The notes beneath the pieces were generated by a model. The model saw only the letters and a list, made by a program, of their open reading frames with translations, did no database searches and was not told the DNA's origin. From the NCBI GenBank assembly GCA_947625735.1, contig CANQPL010000019.1, positions 1-50,620 on the forward strand: a DNA stretch of 50,620 nucleotides, written 5' to 3'. Positions 42,139 through 50,620 of the stretch are shown here, piece after piece (position 1 is the stretch's first letter; each line of letters begins with the position of its first letter). The translations under genes and the position numbers were made by a program. The DNA comes from an uncultured Clostridia bacterium (GTDB taxonomy: Bacteria; Bacillota; Clostridia; Oscillospirales; Ruminococcaceae).

Positions 42139-44238
42139 TTAACGGGCTTTGAGCTTTCTTAAAAGGACCTCAATATCAATGGGCTTTGTGATAAAGTCGT
42201 TCATACCGCTTTCGTAGGCTTTTTCCTTTTCCTCAATGAATGAATTTGCGGTGCAGGCAAATATTCTGACTGTTTTTGCGTCCTCCCTGTCAAGGTCACG
42301 TATAGCTTTTGCAGCCTCAAATCCGTTCATTTCGGGCATAAGAAGATCCATAAGGATAACATCAAAAGTGCCGGGCGCCGAGTTTTTAAAACATTCATAT
42401 GCTTTTTTTCCGTTATCGCAGAGTACAGCCTCAAAGCCCTCGCTGTGAAGAAGCTCAAGCAGGATCTCAGAATTTAACTCATTATCCTCGGCAATAAGTA
42501 TGGATGGGAGTTTTTTGTCCTTGCCTGCCGACTTTTCTGCATTTTCGTCTTTTGGAGGATCACAGGGCGGTGCGGTAAATGTAAAGGTGAATAAGCTCCC
42601 CTCTCCCTTGACGCTTTCGCAGGTAATATCTCCGCCCATAAGCCGTGCAAGACGTCTGCTTATGGAGAGCCCGAGCCCCGTACCCTGATTGCCTTTGGAA
42701 ACTGTATCCAGCTCCTGTGCAAAAAGGTCGAACACCTTTTTCTGAAACTCCTCGCTCATTCCTTTTCCCGTGTCACGCACCACTACTGAGGTAAGGATAT
42801 TGCCGTCCTTTTCGGTCTGACTTACCGAAAGCTGCACTATTCCTCCCTTTGAAGTAAATTTCCGTGCATTATCCAGCAGATTCAAAATAACCTGCTGTAT
42901 GCGCACCTTATCGCCCAGCACATACGGGAACGGGATATCAGCTGAAACCGAAAAGTTGATGAGCTTATCCTGCATGGCATTGCCGAGGATAGAGCTTACA
43001 GTGTTAATTATAAGTGAAATATCCACAGGCTCTGATGTAAGATCCATTTTTCTGGCTTCGAGCTTAGAGGAATCAAGGATATCGTTTACCAGTGAAAGGA
43101 GGTATTTTGCGGTGATAGAGGATTGTTTAAGGTATTCCTCTAACTTTTCGTTGTTGTTAAGGTTAATTGACATAAGGAAATTAAGCCCTATAAGACCGTT
43201 GAGGGGAGTGCGTATCTCATGGCTCATAGTAGACAGAAATCTGCTTTTTGCCTGAGCCTCCGTCCTGCTCTGGGCAATGCGTATCCGCTGTCTTGTCACA
43301 TAGATGCCCAATATGAAGATAACTATGATCGCAACAATGAAAATGCCAACGGAATAGCGGTATCTGCTGAGAAAATCCGAAAATTCAAACTGATACTGAT
43401 TGTCCATTACTCCCTGAATGATATAGCTGCCCACCTCGTCCTCACTCATTGCGGCGATGGACTTATCAAGTATGTCAATAAGTATCTGACCGTTTTCGGG
43501 AGACGGCCCCTCTTGTCCGTCAAAAGAAACAACTGCCGAAAAGCAGAGATCATCGTCAAGACCTATTATCGGAATGGCTTGGAGCTTTTCATACTTCGGC
43601 TTGGAAAGCCAGTACTCCACCACATACTGATTTTGTATCAGAACATCGGAATCTCCGGAATTTACGGCATCAAAGCATTGAGGGATACTCTCATAATCTT
43701 TCAGCTCAAAGGTAGGGAAAATTCTTCCCAATACTTTTTTAAGGGTCTGTGAACCTGTAGATACCGCAGCTGTAAGGTCTGCCCCGTACTTAAAATCCAT
43801 GCCGTCCTTTGCCACAATGACCTTTCTGCTTGAAAGGTAAGGGTTACTGATAAGTATTCCCCGTGCATTTTTGTTTTCCTCGTTGTACTCCACGCTTGTG
43901 ACAAGATCGAATCCTCCGTCAAGAAGATAGTCATAGGTGACGTCATTTACAGGCAGAGGAGTATATTCAAAATCAAGCCCGGAAATACTGCTTATGCGGT
44001 CAAAGATAAGGCGTGAAATGCCGTCTGCCTCTCCCTCATCATTTTGAAAGCATATGGGTATGCGATCGGTTATGTAGCCGACTCTTACGCTGCTGTGAGA
44101 ATTTATATAGTCCTGTTCCTCGGGAGTAAATACGGGAGCGGAGGGCGTTTCCTCGGCATATACGCAGGTGAGCAGGCATGAAAAAATATAAGCTGCGGCA
44201 ATTATGGCAGAAAAAAGACGCAGGTATTTTTTGTTCAT
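42139..44238 (-). CDS. Hybrid sensor histidine kinase with solute-binding sensor domain
   Basis: 699 residues; the start follows GGGGAG. A signal peptide or first membrane helix (1-28) leads to an extracytoplasmic SBP_bac_3-type sensor domain (about 45-275). A membrane helix (299-313) precedes HisKA with His340 in STMSHEIRTPLNG and HATPase_c (N box LLDNARK at 454-460, DTGKGM, GTGLGLS). The C-terminal receiver domain has Glu584/Asp585, the phospho-acceptor Asp631 (VILMDLLMP) and Lys685. No DNA-binding or HPt domain is visible, so the output partner is elsewhere or control is internal. Its partner is likely the solute-binding lipoprotein encoded 59 bp upstream, whose domain is of the same family. 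It presumably senses a small, amino-acid-like or sugar-derived ligand and regulates the operon or related genes. Confidence 0.93.
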   Translation of the reverse strand: MNKKYLRLFSAIIAAAYIFSCLLTCVYAEETPSAPVFTPEEQDYINSHSSVRVGYITDRIPICFQNDEGEADGISRLIFDRISSISGLDFEYTPLPVNDVTYDYLLDGGFDLVTSVEYNEENKNARGILISNPYLSSRKVIVAKDGMDFKYGADLTAAVSTGSQTLKKVLGRIFPTFELKDYESIPQCFDAVNSGDSDVLIQNQYVVEYWLSKPKYEKLQAIPIIGLDDDLCFSAVVSFDGQEGPSPENGQILIDILDKSIAAMSEDEVGSYIIQGVMDNQYQFEFSDFLSRYRYSVGIFIVAIIVIFILGIYVTRQRIRIAQSRTEAQAKSRFLSTMSHEIRTPLNGLIGLNFLMSINLNNNEKLEEYLKQSSITAKYLLSLVNDILDSSKLEARKMDLTSEPVDISLIINTVSSILGNAMQDKLINFSVSADIPFPYVLGDKVRIQQVILNLLDNARKFTSKGGIVQLSVSQTEKDGNILTSVVVRDTGKGMSEEFQKKVFDLFAQELDTVSKGNQGTGLGLSISRRLARLMGGDITCESVKGEGSLFTFTFTAPPCDPPKDENAEKSAGKDKKLPSILIAEDNELNSEILLELLHSEGFEAVLCDNGKKAYECFKNSAPGTFDVILMDLLMPEMNGFEAAKAIRDLDREDAKTVRIFACTANSFIEEKEKAYESGMNDFITKPIDIEVLLRKLKAR

Positions 44239-44297
44239 GAAAACATCTCCCCGAATAAGGCAGTGTGCGGTAATGTCCGCATTTAACGCTGTTTAAT

Positions 44298-45095
44298 TTA
44301 TTTTCTTATCAGGATAACCTGAGCAGATGTGGTATAGGGGTCTGAAAAATCCACTGTTTCAAGGCGTTCATCGGTTATGGTAAGACCCGCTGCTGCCGCA
44401 TCGGCAAAGCCCGAATCGACTGCGGAAAGTATGGAATCAAATTCCATATTTTCTATTTTTAGCTCCATTCCCAGCACATCACAGACAGCACGCATCATAT
44501 CCACATCGAATCCCACTATATCTTCGCCGTCCATCATTTCAAAAGGGGGAAAATCGGCGTTTGTAGCTATTGTAAGCACAGGCTTGTCCGGCTGTTCCTC
44601 ATTATTTTCATCTTCATCGGATACGGGAGATGTGTACGGGTGATCGCCCTTTTCATCGCCTATCCAGTTGGCTGTTATTTCGTCAAGAGTCCCGTTTTTT
44701 TGTATTTCATCAAGAGCGGAATTTATGCTGTCGAGCAGCGGACTTCCCTTTGCAACGGCAATGGCATATTCCTCGGGTTCAAAGGTTTCGTCCAGCACGG
44801 TAATGTCTTTGAAGCTTTCGGAAAAATATCCGGCAGGCTCCATATCGAGGATAACTGCATCGACCTCGCCCTCACGCAGAGCGTTAACCGCACCTGACGG
44901 CTTACTGAACCTCACAACATCGGCATCTTTTATTTCCGAAGCATAGCCGTCTCCCACAGTATCAAGCTGAACGCCTATCACCTTGCCCTCCAGATCGGCT
45001 ATGGAAAAAACCGTATTTTCGGGAATTCTGTTACCGCACCCCGTAAGCATCAGAGCGGCTGCTGTGCCTGCTGTAAGCAGCAGCTTCAGTTTCAT
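44298..45095 (-). CDS. Solute-binding lipoprotein, SBP_bac_3 type with swapped (circularly permuted) halves
   Basis: 265 residues from the ATG at 45095 behind GGAGGG; an upstream TTG overlaps that site. It is a lipoprotein: signal peptide with lipobox LTGC (Cys20). The SBP_bac_3 parts are in reversed order. Residues 31-146 are the usual second half (SIADLEGKVIGVQLDT, VDAVILD, NGTLDEITANWIG). A 26-residue acidic linker (147-172) follows, and residues 173-265 are the usual first half (LTIATNADFPPFE, VGFDVDMMRAV, FSDPYTTSAQVILIRK). The protein ends exactly where the two halves are normally joined. Such proteins bind amino acids or similar ligands outside the cell. No permease or ATPase gene is adjacent; a sensor kinase is. 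It may act as a ligand receptor rather than a transporter part. Confidence 0.9.
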   Translation of the reverse strand: MKLKLLLTAGTAAALMLTGCGNRIPENTVFSIADLEGKVIGVQLDTVGDGYASEIKDADVVRFSKPSGAVNALREGEVDAVILDMEPAGYFSESFKDITVLDETFEPEEYAIAVAKGSPLLDSINSALDEIQKNGTLDEITANWIGDEKGDHPYTSPVSDEDENNEEQPDKPVLTIATNADFPPFEMMDGEDIVGFDVDMMRAVCDVLGMELKIENMEFDSILSAVDSGFADAAAAGLTITDERLETVDFSDPYTTSAQVILIRK

Positions 45096-45127
45096 ATATG
45101 ATCCCTCCAAAAAATACTTCTTATCAA

Positions 45128-45156
45128 ATTATACCATATCATTATTAATAGTTCAA
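45128..45156 (-). promoter_or_regulatory. Promoter of the solute-binding protein/kinase/GH59/epimerase operon
   Basis: On the minus strand TTGAAC (45151-45156), a 17-bp spacer and TATAAT (45128-45133) preceded by TGG (extended -10), 32 bp before the first gene. Confidence 0.75.
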
Positions 45157-45416
45157 TAGTTTACTGAAAATATTAAAAAGTATTTCACTTTTTATCGTAA
45201 AACAGCACATCGGAAATATTATCGTAACCGAAACGGAATTTGCTGCTCCGCTTACAAGCATGGCGGGGGATAAATAACAACCTGTCCTTACGGCAGTACA
45301 CAGCAAATCTGCATGATGATATTTGTACAATATTAATAAGATTATGGAAGTTATTACAAAAATGCAGGAATTATTTGCAGCTGATTTATAAAAAACGCTG
45401 AATTTATAAAAACCTA

Positions 45417-45445
45417 TTGACAAAGTAGGAAAAAGAGTGTATGAT
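45417..45445 (+). promoter_or_regulatory. Promoter of metY
   Basis: TTGACA (45417-45422), a 17-bp spacer and TATGAT (45440-45445), 61 bp before the start. Confidence 0.8.
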
Positions 45446-45453
45446 ATATACAT

Positions 45454-45478
45454 AAAACCTACTAAAACTATAAGTTTT
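45454..45478 (+). promoter_or_regulatory. Candidate operator just downstream of the metY promoter
   Basis: A 25-bp imperfect palindrome AAAACCTACT...CTATAAGTTTT lies at or just after the expected transcription start. Its CCTAnTAAAAnTATAAG look resembles sites of Rrf2-family (CymR/IscR-like) repressors that control cysteine and methionine genes. The regulator assignment is inference. Confidence 0.35.
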
Positions 45479-45506
45479 AAAGATATTTAAGAGGAGGATC
45501 ATAATC

Positions 45507-46805
45507 ATGAGCAATTTTTCCGGAAGAGAACTTAAATTTGAGACAAAGCAGCTTCATATCGGTCAGGAGAACGCTGACCCTGTTACCGATGCAAGAGCGG
45601 TACCCATATATGCGTCTACGTCCTTTGTGTTTCACAATTCGCAGCACGCAGCGGACCGTTTTGCTTTAAAGGACGCAGGCAACATCTACGGCAGACTGAC
45701 AAATCCCACACAGGATATTTTCGAGCAGAGAATAGCGGCTCTGGAGGGCGGTGTTGCAGCTCTTGCGGTAGCATCAGGAGCGGCGGCAATCGCATACACC
45801 ATTCAGAATCTTGCACAGGCGGGAGATCATATCGTTGCGGCAAAGACGATCTACGGCGGTACTTATAATCTGTTGGAGCATACTCTGCCCGCTTACGGTA
45901 TAACTACTACGTTTGTTGATCCCGATGAAGAGGGAGCATTTGAAAAAGCAATTAAGGAAAATACCAAAGCGATATTTATCGAAACTCTCGGCAATCCCAA
46001 TTCCAATATCATCGACATTGAAAAAACAGCCGAAATAGCCCACAGCCACAAGATACCTCTTGTTATCGACAATACCTTTGCAACTCCCTATCTTGTGCGC
46101 CCTATCGAGTACGGTGCGGATATTGTTGTACATTCGGCTACCAAGTTTATCGGGGGACACGGCACGGCTATAGGCGGCGTTATCGTGGACAGCGGAAAAT
46201 TTGACTGGAAAGCAAGCGGCAAATTCCCCTCCATTACCGAGCCTAATCCCAGCTATCACGGAGTAAGTTTCACAGAGGCTGCCGGACCTGCGGCATTTGT
46301 CACAAAGATAAGGGCTATCCTGCTCAGGGACACAGGCGCTACCCTTTCGCCTTTCCACGCATTTATTTTCCTACAGGGACTGGAAACGCTGTCACTGAGA
46401 GTAGAGCGTCATGTTGAAAATGCGCTTAAAGTCGTGAAATACCTTGCCGCTCACCCGCAGGTGGAGAAGGTCAATCACCCCGCCGTGTCCGAGGGTAAGC
46501 AGAAGGAGCTTTACAATAAGTATTTCCCCAACGGCGGCGGCTCTATCTTTACCTTTGAGATAAAGGGCGGAGAGGAAGAGGCTAAGAAATTTATCGACAG
46601 CCTGCAAATTTTCTCGCTCCTTGCAAATGTGGCGGACGTAAAGAGCCTTGCCATTCACCCCGCATCGACTACACATTCACAGTTAAATGCCGAGGAGCTG
46701 AGAGAGCAGGGGATAGCGCCGAATACCATTCGTCTTTCCATAGGCACCGAGCATATTGACGACATAATCTTTGATCTGGAAGAGGCTTTCAAGGCTATTA
46801 AGTAA
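45507..46805 (+). CDS. metY: O-acetylhomoserine sulfhydrylase
   Basis: 432 residues; ATG at 45507, 10 nt after AGGAGG. This PLP enzyme of the Cys/Met metabolism family joins O-acetylhomoserine and sulfide to make homocysteine (direct sulfhydrylation), a route to methionine; it can also act on O-acetylserine. Motifs: [20 protein letters not shown] and the PLP lysine Lys213 in [11 protein letters not shown]; the length is the usual 425-435. It is monocistronic, with a sigma-A promoter, a possible operator and a strong terminator. It draws on homoserine made by the Hom enzyme encoded at 30653. The subgroup call rests on length and the N-terminal ETKQLHIGQ block. Confidence 0.93.
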   Translation: MSNFSGRELKFETKQLHIGQENADPVTDARAVPIYASTSFVFHNSQHAADRFALKDAGNIYGRLTNPTQDIFEQRIAALEGGVAALAVASGAAAIAYTIQNLAQAGDHIVAAKTIYGGTYNLLEHTLPAYGITTTFVDPDEEGAFEKAIKENTKAIFIETLGNPNSNIIDIEKTAEIAHSHKIPLVIDNTFATPYLVRPIEYGADIVVHSATKFIGGHGTAIGGVIVDSGKFDWKASGKFPSITEPNPSYHGVSFTEAAGPAAFVTKIRAILLRDTGATLSPFHAFIFLQGLETLSLRVERHVENALKVVKYLAAHPQVEKVNHPAVSEGKQKELYNKYFPNGGGSIFTFEIKGGEEEAKKFIDSLQIFSLLANVADVKSLAIHPASTTHSQLNAEELREQGIAPNTIRLSIGTEHIDDIIFDLEEAFKAIK

Positions 46806-46862
46806 TTTTTATGTTACGGACTGCCGTTATATTGTAAAGCATTATCAAATAATAAACACTCA

Positions 46863-46902
46863 GGCTCTGCTGCAAAACGAATTGACGTTTTGCAGCAGAG
46901 CC
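46863..46902 (+). terminator. Strong terminator after metY
   Basis: A perfect 17-bp stem (GGCTCTGCTGCAAAACG with CGTTTTGCAGCAGAGCC) and 6-nt loop, followed by TTATTCGGTTTTT. It lies between the convergent metY and dnaE genes and may serve both. Confidence 0.85.
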
Positions 46903-47002
46903 TTATTCGGTTTTTACCTGAAAAAAATCTTTAAGACCGTAAAGCATTTCCAATTTAAACAGTTTCTGAATTGTAAATGAACGCAAATTGACAGATACCC
47001 GC

Positions 47003-50000
47003 TCAGCCGCCTGTTCTTGCAGTTATCGCCACATTTTCCTCTCCTGCCGTCCGACAAAGCTCCTCTATCAGCTCTGCGCTGACAGCACAGCTTCGCACCT
47101 CCTTGTGGACGATAGTGCGGTCAAGATCAGACAGCCTGAACATCACGGGAGTATTGCCGCTGTTTCTTTTCAGCAGATCGGTGCAGCGGCGGATAAGCCC
47201 GGTGTCGCTGCTTTTGCAGCGGATAAACAGCTTTGCGCTTTTATTCACCGTTTTCAGATAATCATTGGCGGAGATTATGACCGAGGGCAGCAGATTCCGG
47301 CTGCCCTCTCTGTCAGTAGAAAGCCTGCCCTCAATATAAACCTTGCTGCCGCTGCGGACAAGCTGCCTTGAACTGCCGTATACCGTTGAAAAGATCACTG
47401 CTTCCATTGCTCCGCTCATATCCTCAATCTGCGCAAAAGCCATAGGAGCGCCGTTTTTTGCGGTGTGGGGCTTTACCGAGGCAAACATACAAACAAGAGA
47501 GACATTTTCTCCCTCCTTCATAGCCGAGAGCTTTGCTATATCGGGCAGACGCATAGCACGGGCAATTGCGGCAGGCTCTCTCAGAGGGTGTCCTGTGATG
47601 TAGATGCCGAGTATTTCCTTTTCCATATCCAGAAGCTCATCATAGGAGTATTCCTCACAGGGAGGAATGTCCTCATCGCCCGAGGAGACTTTTTTGCCGA
47701 TATCATCTTCAAGCCCGAAAAAGTCAAGCTGTCCCTCAATATTGCTCCTTGAAAGCTCAGTTGCCGTTCCCATGAGCCTGTCGCAGTTTTCCAGCATCTG
47801 ACGCCTGTTAAGACCGAAGCCGTCCAGAGCGCCGCATTTTATAAGACTCTCTGCACATCTTTTGGAAAACTCTCTGCCGCTCATTCGTCTGAGAAGATCG
47901 GAAAAGCCTGTAAAAATGCCGTTTTTATTGCGTTCTGCAATAATACTGCTTATAACGCTTACTCCCAGATTTTTTGCAGCGGAAAGTGAAAATCTTATGC
48001 CGTCCTTTACGGGAGTAAATCCCATTCCGCTTTCGTTGATATCAGGGCGGAGAATGGGTATGCCGATCCTGCGGCAGTATCCGATATATTCAAGGATATT
48101 TCCCGCAGCCGACATAAGCGCTGCCATATACTCTTTGGGATAGTGACATTTGAGATACGCCGTCTGAAACGCCACCACCGAATATGCTGCCGCATGAGAC
48201 TTGTTGAATGCATAGGAGGCAAATCCTGCCATTTCATCGAATATCTTATCCGCTGTTTCACGTGGAACACCGTTATTTACTGCACCCTCAACAAATACCG
48301 AACGTTCCTGCTCCATTACAGAATGCTTTTTCTTAGCCATTGCTCTTCGGACAAGATCTGCACGTCCGTAGGAATATCCCGCCATTTTACGGCAAATTTC
48401 CATGACCTGCTCCTGATATACGATACAGCCGCAGGTAACGTCAAGTATATCCTTTAAAATAGGGTGAGCATAGGTAATCCTTTCGGGATAAGCACGGTTT
48501 TCAAGGTATTTAGGGATACTGTCCATAGGTCCGGGACGGTAAAGGGACAGTGCCGCCGTCAGATCCTCCACACTGCGTGGACGCAGCTTGATAAGGAGCT
48601 GCCGCATACCCTCGCTTTCAAACTGAAATACGCCTGTAGTATCGCCCGCTGACAGCATATCATAGGTCGGGAGATCGCTGTAGTCGATGTTATCTACTCT
48701 GAAAGACGGGTCAAGCCTTTGCACCGCTTTTTCGCAGTCACGTATGATCGTAAGGTTGCGAAGTCCCAGAAAATCCATTTTCAGAAGTCCTATTTTTTCA
48801 AGTGCAGTCATGGTATACTGTGTTGCACAAACGTTGTCACGGCAGTAGAGGGGCACATGATCGCTGACGGGTGTGTCGCATATAACCACTCCCGCCGCAT
48901 GGGTAGAGGTGTTTCTCGGCATACCCTCCACACGCTTTGCCTTGTCTATAAGCTCTCTCACATTCGGGTCGCTGTCATACAAAGTTTTAAGCTCCTCAGA
49001 GCCGTTAAGAGCCTTGTCAAGAGTAATGTGCGGCTCCTGCGGGATCAGCTTTGAAACCTTATCTCCCAGCGAATAGGGCATATCGAGTACCCTTGCAATA
49101 TCCCTGACAGCCGCCTTTGCCGCCATAGTACCGAAGGTAACTATCTGTGCTACTCTGTCTGCTCCGTATCTGCGGATAACGTAATCTATGACCTCCTGTC
49201 TGCGTTCGTAGCAGAAATCAATGTCAAAATCGGGCATGGAAACTCTTTCGGGATTGAGAAATCTTTCAAAAAGCAGATTGTATCTTATAGGATCAATATC
49301 TGTTATCCCTATACAGTATGCGGCAAGAGAGCCTGCTCCCGATCCTCTGCCGGGTCCCACGGGAATACCGTTTTTCTTGGCAAAGTTGATAAAATCCCAG
49401 ACGATCAGATAGTAGTCTGTATACCCCATTTTTACAACAACGTCAAGCTCATATCCGAGACGTTCCTTTACCTCGGGTGGGGGAGAGCTGCCGTATCTCA
49501 TAATAAGCCCGTCACGGCACATTCCTCTGAAAAATTCTTCATTGCTTTCTCCGTACTTTTTTTTCTGTTCATTTGTCAGATCAAATCTCGGGAGCTTTAA
49601 ATGTCCGAAATCCATTTCAAAGCTGCACATATCTGCGATACGGGCAGTATTCTCCACCGCTTCCGGGTGTCCTTTAAAAAGCGAAAGCATTTCCTCTTCG
49701 TTTTTAAGATAAAATTCATCATTGGGAAAGGCAATGGGAATATCCTCCTTGACAGTAGTATTTGTCTGTATGGCAAGGAGGATACGCTGTATTTCGGCGT
49801 CCTCTTTTTTCACATAATGCGCATCATTGGTAGCGGCAAGGGGGATATGTGTTTCGGCGGAAAGCCTGTAAAGACCGGAAAGCACTTTGACATCTTCCGG
49901 GAGACTGTGATTCTGCACTTCAAGGTAATAATTACCTCTGCCGAAGATCCCGTCATATAGCAGAGCGGTTTCTTTTGCACCCTCGTAGTCGTCTGCGGAA

Positions 50001-50437
50001 AGGAGTCGGGGTATCTCGCCTGCAAGACAGCCCGAAAGACAGATAAGCCCGTCGGCATGGGATCTTATCAGGTCAAGATCGACACGGGGCTTTGAATAGA
50101 AGCCCTCAGTGAAGCTGAGTGACACCATTTTTATAAGATTTTTATAACCCTTTTCATTTTTGCAGAGGAGAATAAGATGATAGGGGTGAGAATCCGCTCC
50201 GAATACCTTATCAAACCTTGTACGGGGAGCAACATAGACCTCACAGCCGATAATAGGCTTTATGCCGTTGGAAACGCACTCGTCATAGAAATCCACCGCT
50301 GCAAACATATTTCCGTGATCGGTGACCGCAAGAGCCTTCTGACCGCATTGCTTTGCATAAAGGACCATTTCGTCTATGCGGCAGGCGCCGTCAAGAAGAC
50401 TGTATTCACTGTGAACATGGAGATTAACAAAAGCCAT
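47003..50437 (-). CDS. dnaE: DNA polymerase III subunit alpha
   Basis: 1144 residues, full length; the start follows AGGTGA. It is a replicative polymerase of the C family. The PHP domain (1-200) begins LHVHSEYSLLDG. The polymerase core has GPGRGSGAGSLAAY (361-374), Asp403 and Asp405 in PDFDIDF, and Asp555 in LLKMDFLGLRNL, matching the three catalytic aspartates of E. coli DnaE. A helix-hairpin-helix/tau-binding region follows. The C-terminal OB-fold (about 990-1065) shows the SGAMEAVIF strand. This is the DnaE1/DnaE3-type polymerase, not PolC; in Firmicutes it usually works beside PolC. It has its own strong promoter upstream. Confidence 0.97.
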   Translation of the reverse strand: MAFVNLHVHSEYSLLDGACRIDEMVLYAKQCGQKALAVTDHGNMFAAVDFYDECVSNGIKPIIGCEVYVAPRTRFDKVFGADSHPYHLILLCKNEKGYKNLIKMVSLSFTEGFYSKPRVDLDLIRSHADGLICLSGCLAGEIPRLLSADDYEGAKETALLYDGIFGRGNYYLEVQNHSLPEDVKVLSGLYRLSAETHIPLAATNDAHYVKKEDAEIQRILLAIQTNTTVKEDIPIAFPNDEFYLKNEEEMLSLFKGHPEAVENTARIADMCSFEMDFGHLKLPRFDLTNEQKKKYGESNEEFFRGMCRDGLIMRYGSSPPPEVKERLGYELDVVVKMGYTDYYLIVWDFINFAKKNGIPVGPGRGSGAGSLAAYCIGITDIDPIRYNLLFERFLNPERVSMPDFDIDFCYERRQEVIDYVIRRYGADRVAQIVTFGTMAAKAAVRDIARVLDMPYSLGDKVSKLIPQEPHITLDKALNGSEELKTLYDSDPNVRELIDKAKRVEGMPRNTSTHAAGVVICDTPVSDHVPLYCRDNVCATQYTMTALEKIGLLKMDFLGLRNLTIIRDCEKAVQRLDPSFRVDNIDYSDLPTYDMLSAGDTTGVFQFESEGMRQLLIKLRPRSVEDLTAALSLYRPGPMDSIPKYLENRAYPERITYAHPILKDILDVTCGCIVYQEQVMEICRKMAGYSYGRADLVRRAMAKKKHSVMEQERSVFVEGAVNNGVPRETADKIFDEMAGFASYAFNKSHAAAYSVVAFQTAYLKCHYPKEYMAALMSAAGNILEYIGYCRRIGIPILRPDINESGMGFTPVKDGIRFSLSAAKNLGVSVISSIIAERNKNGIFTGFSDLLRRMSGREFSKRCAESLIKCGALDGFGLNRRQMLENCDRLMGTATELSRSNIEGQLDFFGLEDDIGKKVSSGDEDIPPCEEYSYDELLDMEKEILGIYITGHPLREPAAIARAMRLPDIAKLSAMKEGENVSLVCMFASVKPHTAKNGAPMAFAQIEDMSGAMEAVIFSTVYGSSRQLVRSGSKVYIEGRLSTDREGSRNLLPSVIISANDYLKTVNKSAKLFIRCKSSDTGLIRRCTDLLKRNSGNTPVMFRLSDLDRTIVHKEVRSCAVSAELIEELCRTAGEENVAITARTGG

Positions 50438-50471
50438 TTTTCAATCACCTTTTATTTTACTTTTCAGGATT

Positions 50472-50500
50472 ATTATATCATACCATGCATATGTTGTCAA
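50472..50500 (-). promoter_or_regulatory. Consensus extended -10 promoter of dnaE
   Basis: On the minus strand TTGACA (50495-50500), a 17-bp spacer and TATAAT (50472-50477) with TGA before it, 34 bp from the start codon. Confidence 0.85.
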
Positions 50501-50551
50501 GGAATCAGAAATATAAGATTTTACTATCATTGACAGATCTGAAAAAAAACG

Positions 50552-50619
50552 TAAATTCCCAAAGTAAATTCCACAGTAGGAAAGAGTGCGGAATTTAGTG
50601 TGAGAATGGGCGGAATTTA
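50552..50619. repeat. Four copies of TAAATTCC in both orientations
   Basis: TAAATTCC at 50552-50559 and 50565-50572, and its reverse complement at 50590-50597 and 50612-50619, upstream of dnaE. The two inverted copies sit in an 11-bp direct repeat (GCGGAATTTAG, 22-bp period). This may be an operator cluster for dnaE or for a gene beyond the window edge. Confidence 0.5.
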
Positions 50620-50620
50620 G

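Noticed and set aside
42139-45095. ABC amino-acid transporter operon
   Set aside because: A solute-binding protein is present, but the next gene is a sensor kinase and there is no permease or ATPase in the window.

Overview
The window looks like a chromosomal piece of a gut- or rumen-type Clostridia bacterium, most likely an Oscillospiraceae/Ruminococcus-like species (the [Eubacterium] siraeum neighbourhood is one candidate). The evidence is type I dockerins with the LDLAxMRRYLAGN helix, a cohesin protein, BspA-type leucine-rich repeats (LRRs), Clostridia-style housekeeping genes, strong GGAGG ribosome sites and TTGACA-17-TATAAT promoters. The taxonomic call is inference. I saw no tRNA, rRNA, insertion sequence or phage gene.

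Positions 1-28418 are a single-strand locus of nine large secreted proteins. Eight end in a two-repeat dockerin. The ninth (7634-10498) carries an N-terminal cohesin-like domain, a Cys-rich stalk and a C-terminal membrane anchor, so it looks like a one-cohesin surface scaffoldin. The dockerin proteins carry LRR domains (1-1842, 1900-5232, 5283-7577, 10767-14195, 19770-24668), seven-bladed RCC1-type propellers (14214-18407, 24687-28418) or a transglutaminase/protease-like fold (18459-19751). None carries a recognisable glycoside hydrolase. I read the locus as a non-cellulosomal cohesin-dockerin surface complex, probably for adhesion or protein binding. The three dockerins before the scaffoldin form one sequence class and the five after it form another. 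The DNA is highly repetitive: a 597-bp tandem duplication, perfect 63-bp LRR duplications, homogenised propeller blades and near-identical 3' dockerin cassettes. A terminator at 28450-28475 closes the block.

Positions 28476-28915 hold no gene but contain one isolated 36-nt sequence with the form of a type II CRISPR repeat. From 28916 the window is mostly core metabolism: plsC (minus strand), an ACT-domain protein and homoserine dehydrogenase, a histidine phosphatase, an M3 and an M20 metallopeptidase, Maf, a small membrane protein probably broken by a frameshift in a T7 run, and a two-domain polyphosphate phosphotransferase.

Positions 38674-45095 are a four-gene minus-strand operon. In transcription order these are a solute-binding lipoprotein whose two halves are in swapped (circularly permuted) order, a hybrid sensor kinase with its own solute-binding sensor domain, a GH59-type galactosidase without a signal peptide, and a sugar-nucleotide-type epimerase. 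This suggests sensing of a small ligand linked to galactoside use. The window ends with metY (O-acetylhomoserine sulfhydrylase, plus strand, with a possible operator) and dnaE (DNA polymerase III alpha, minus strand). Both hom and metY serve homoserine and methionine metabolism.
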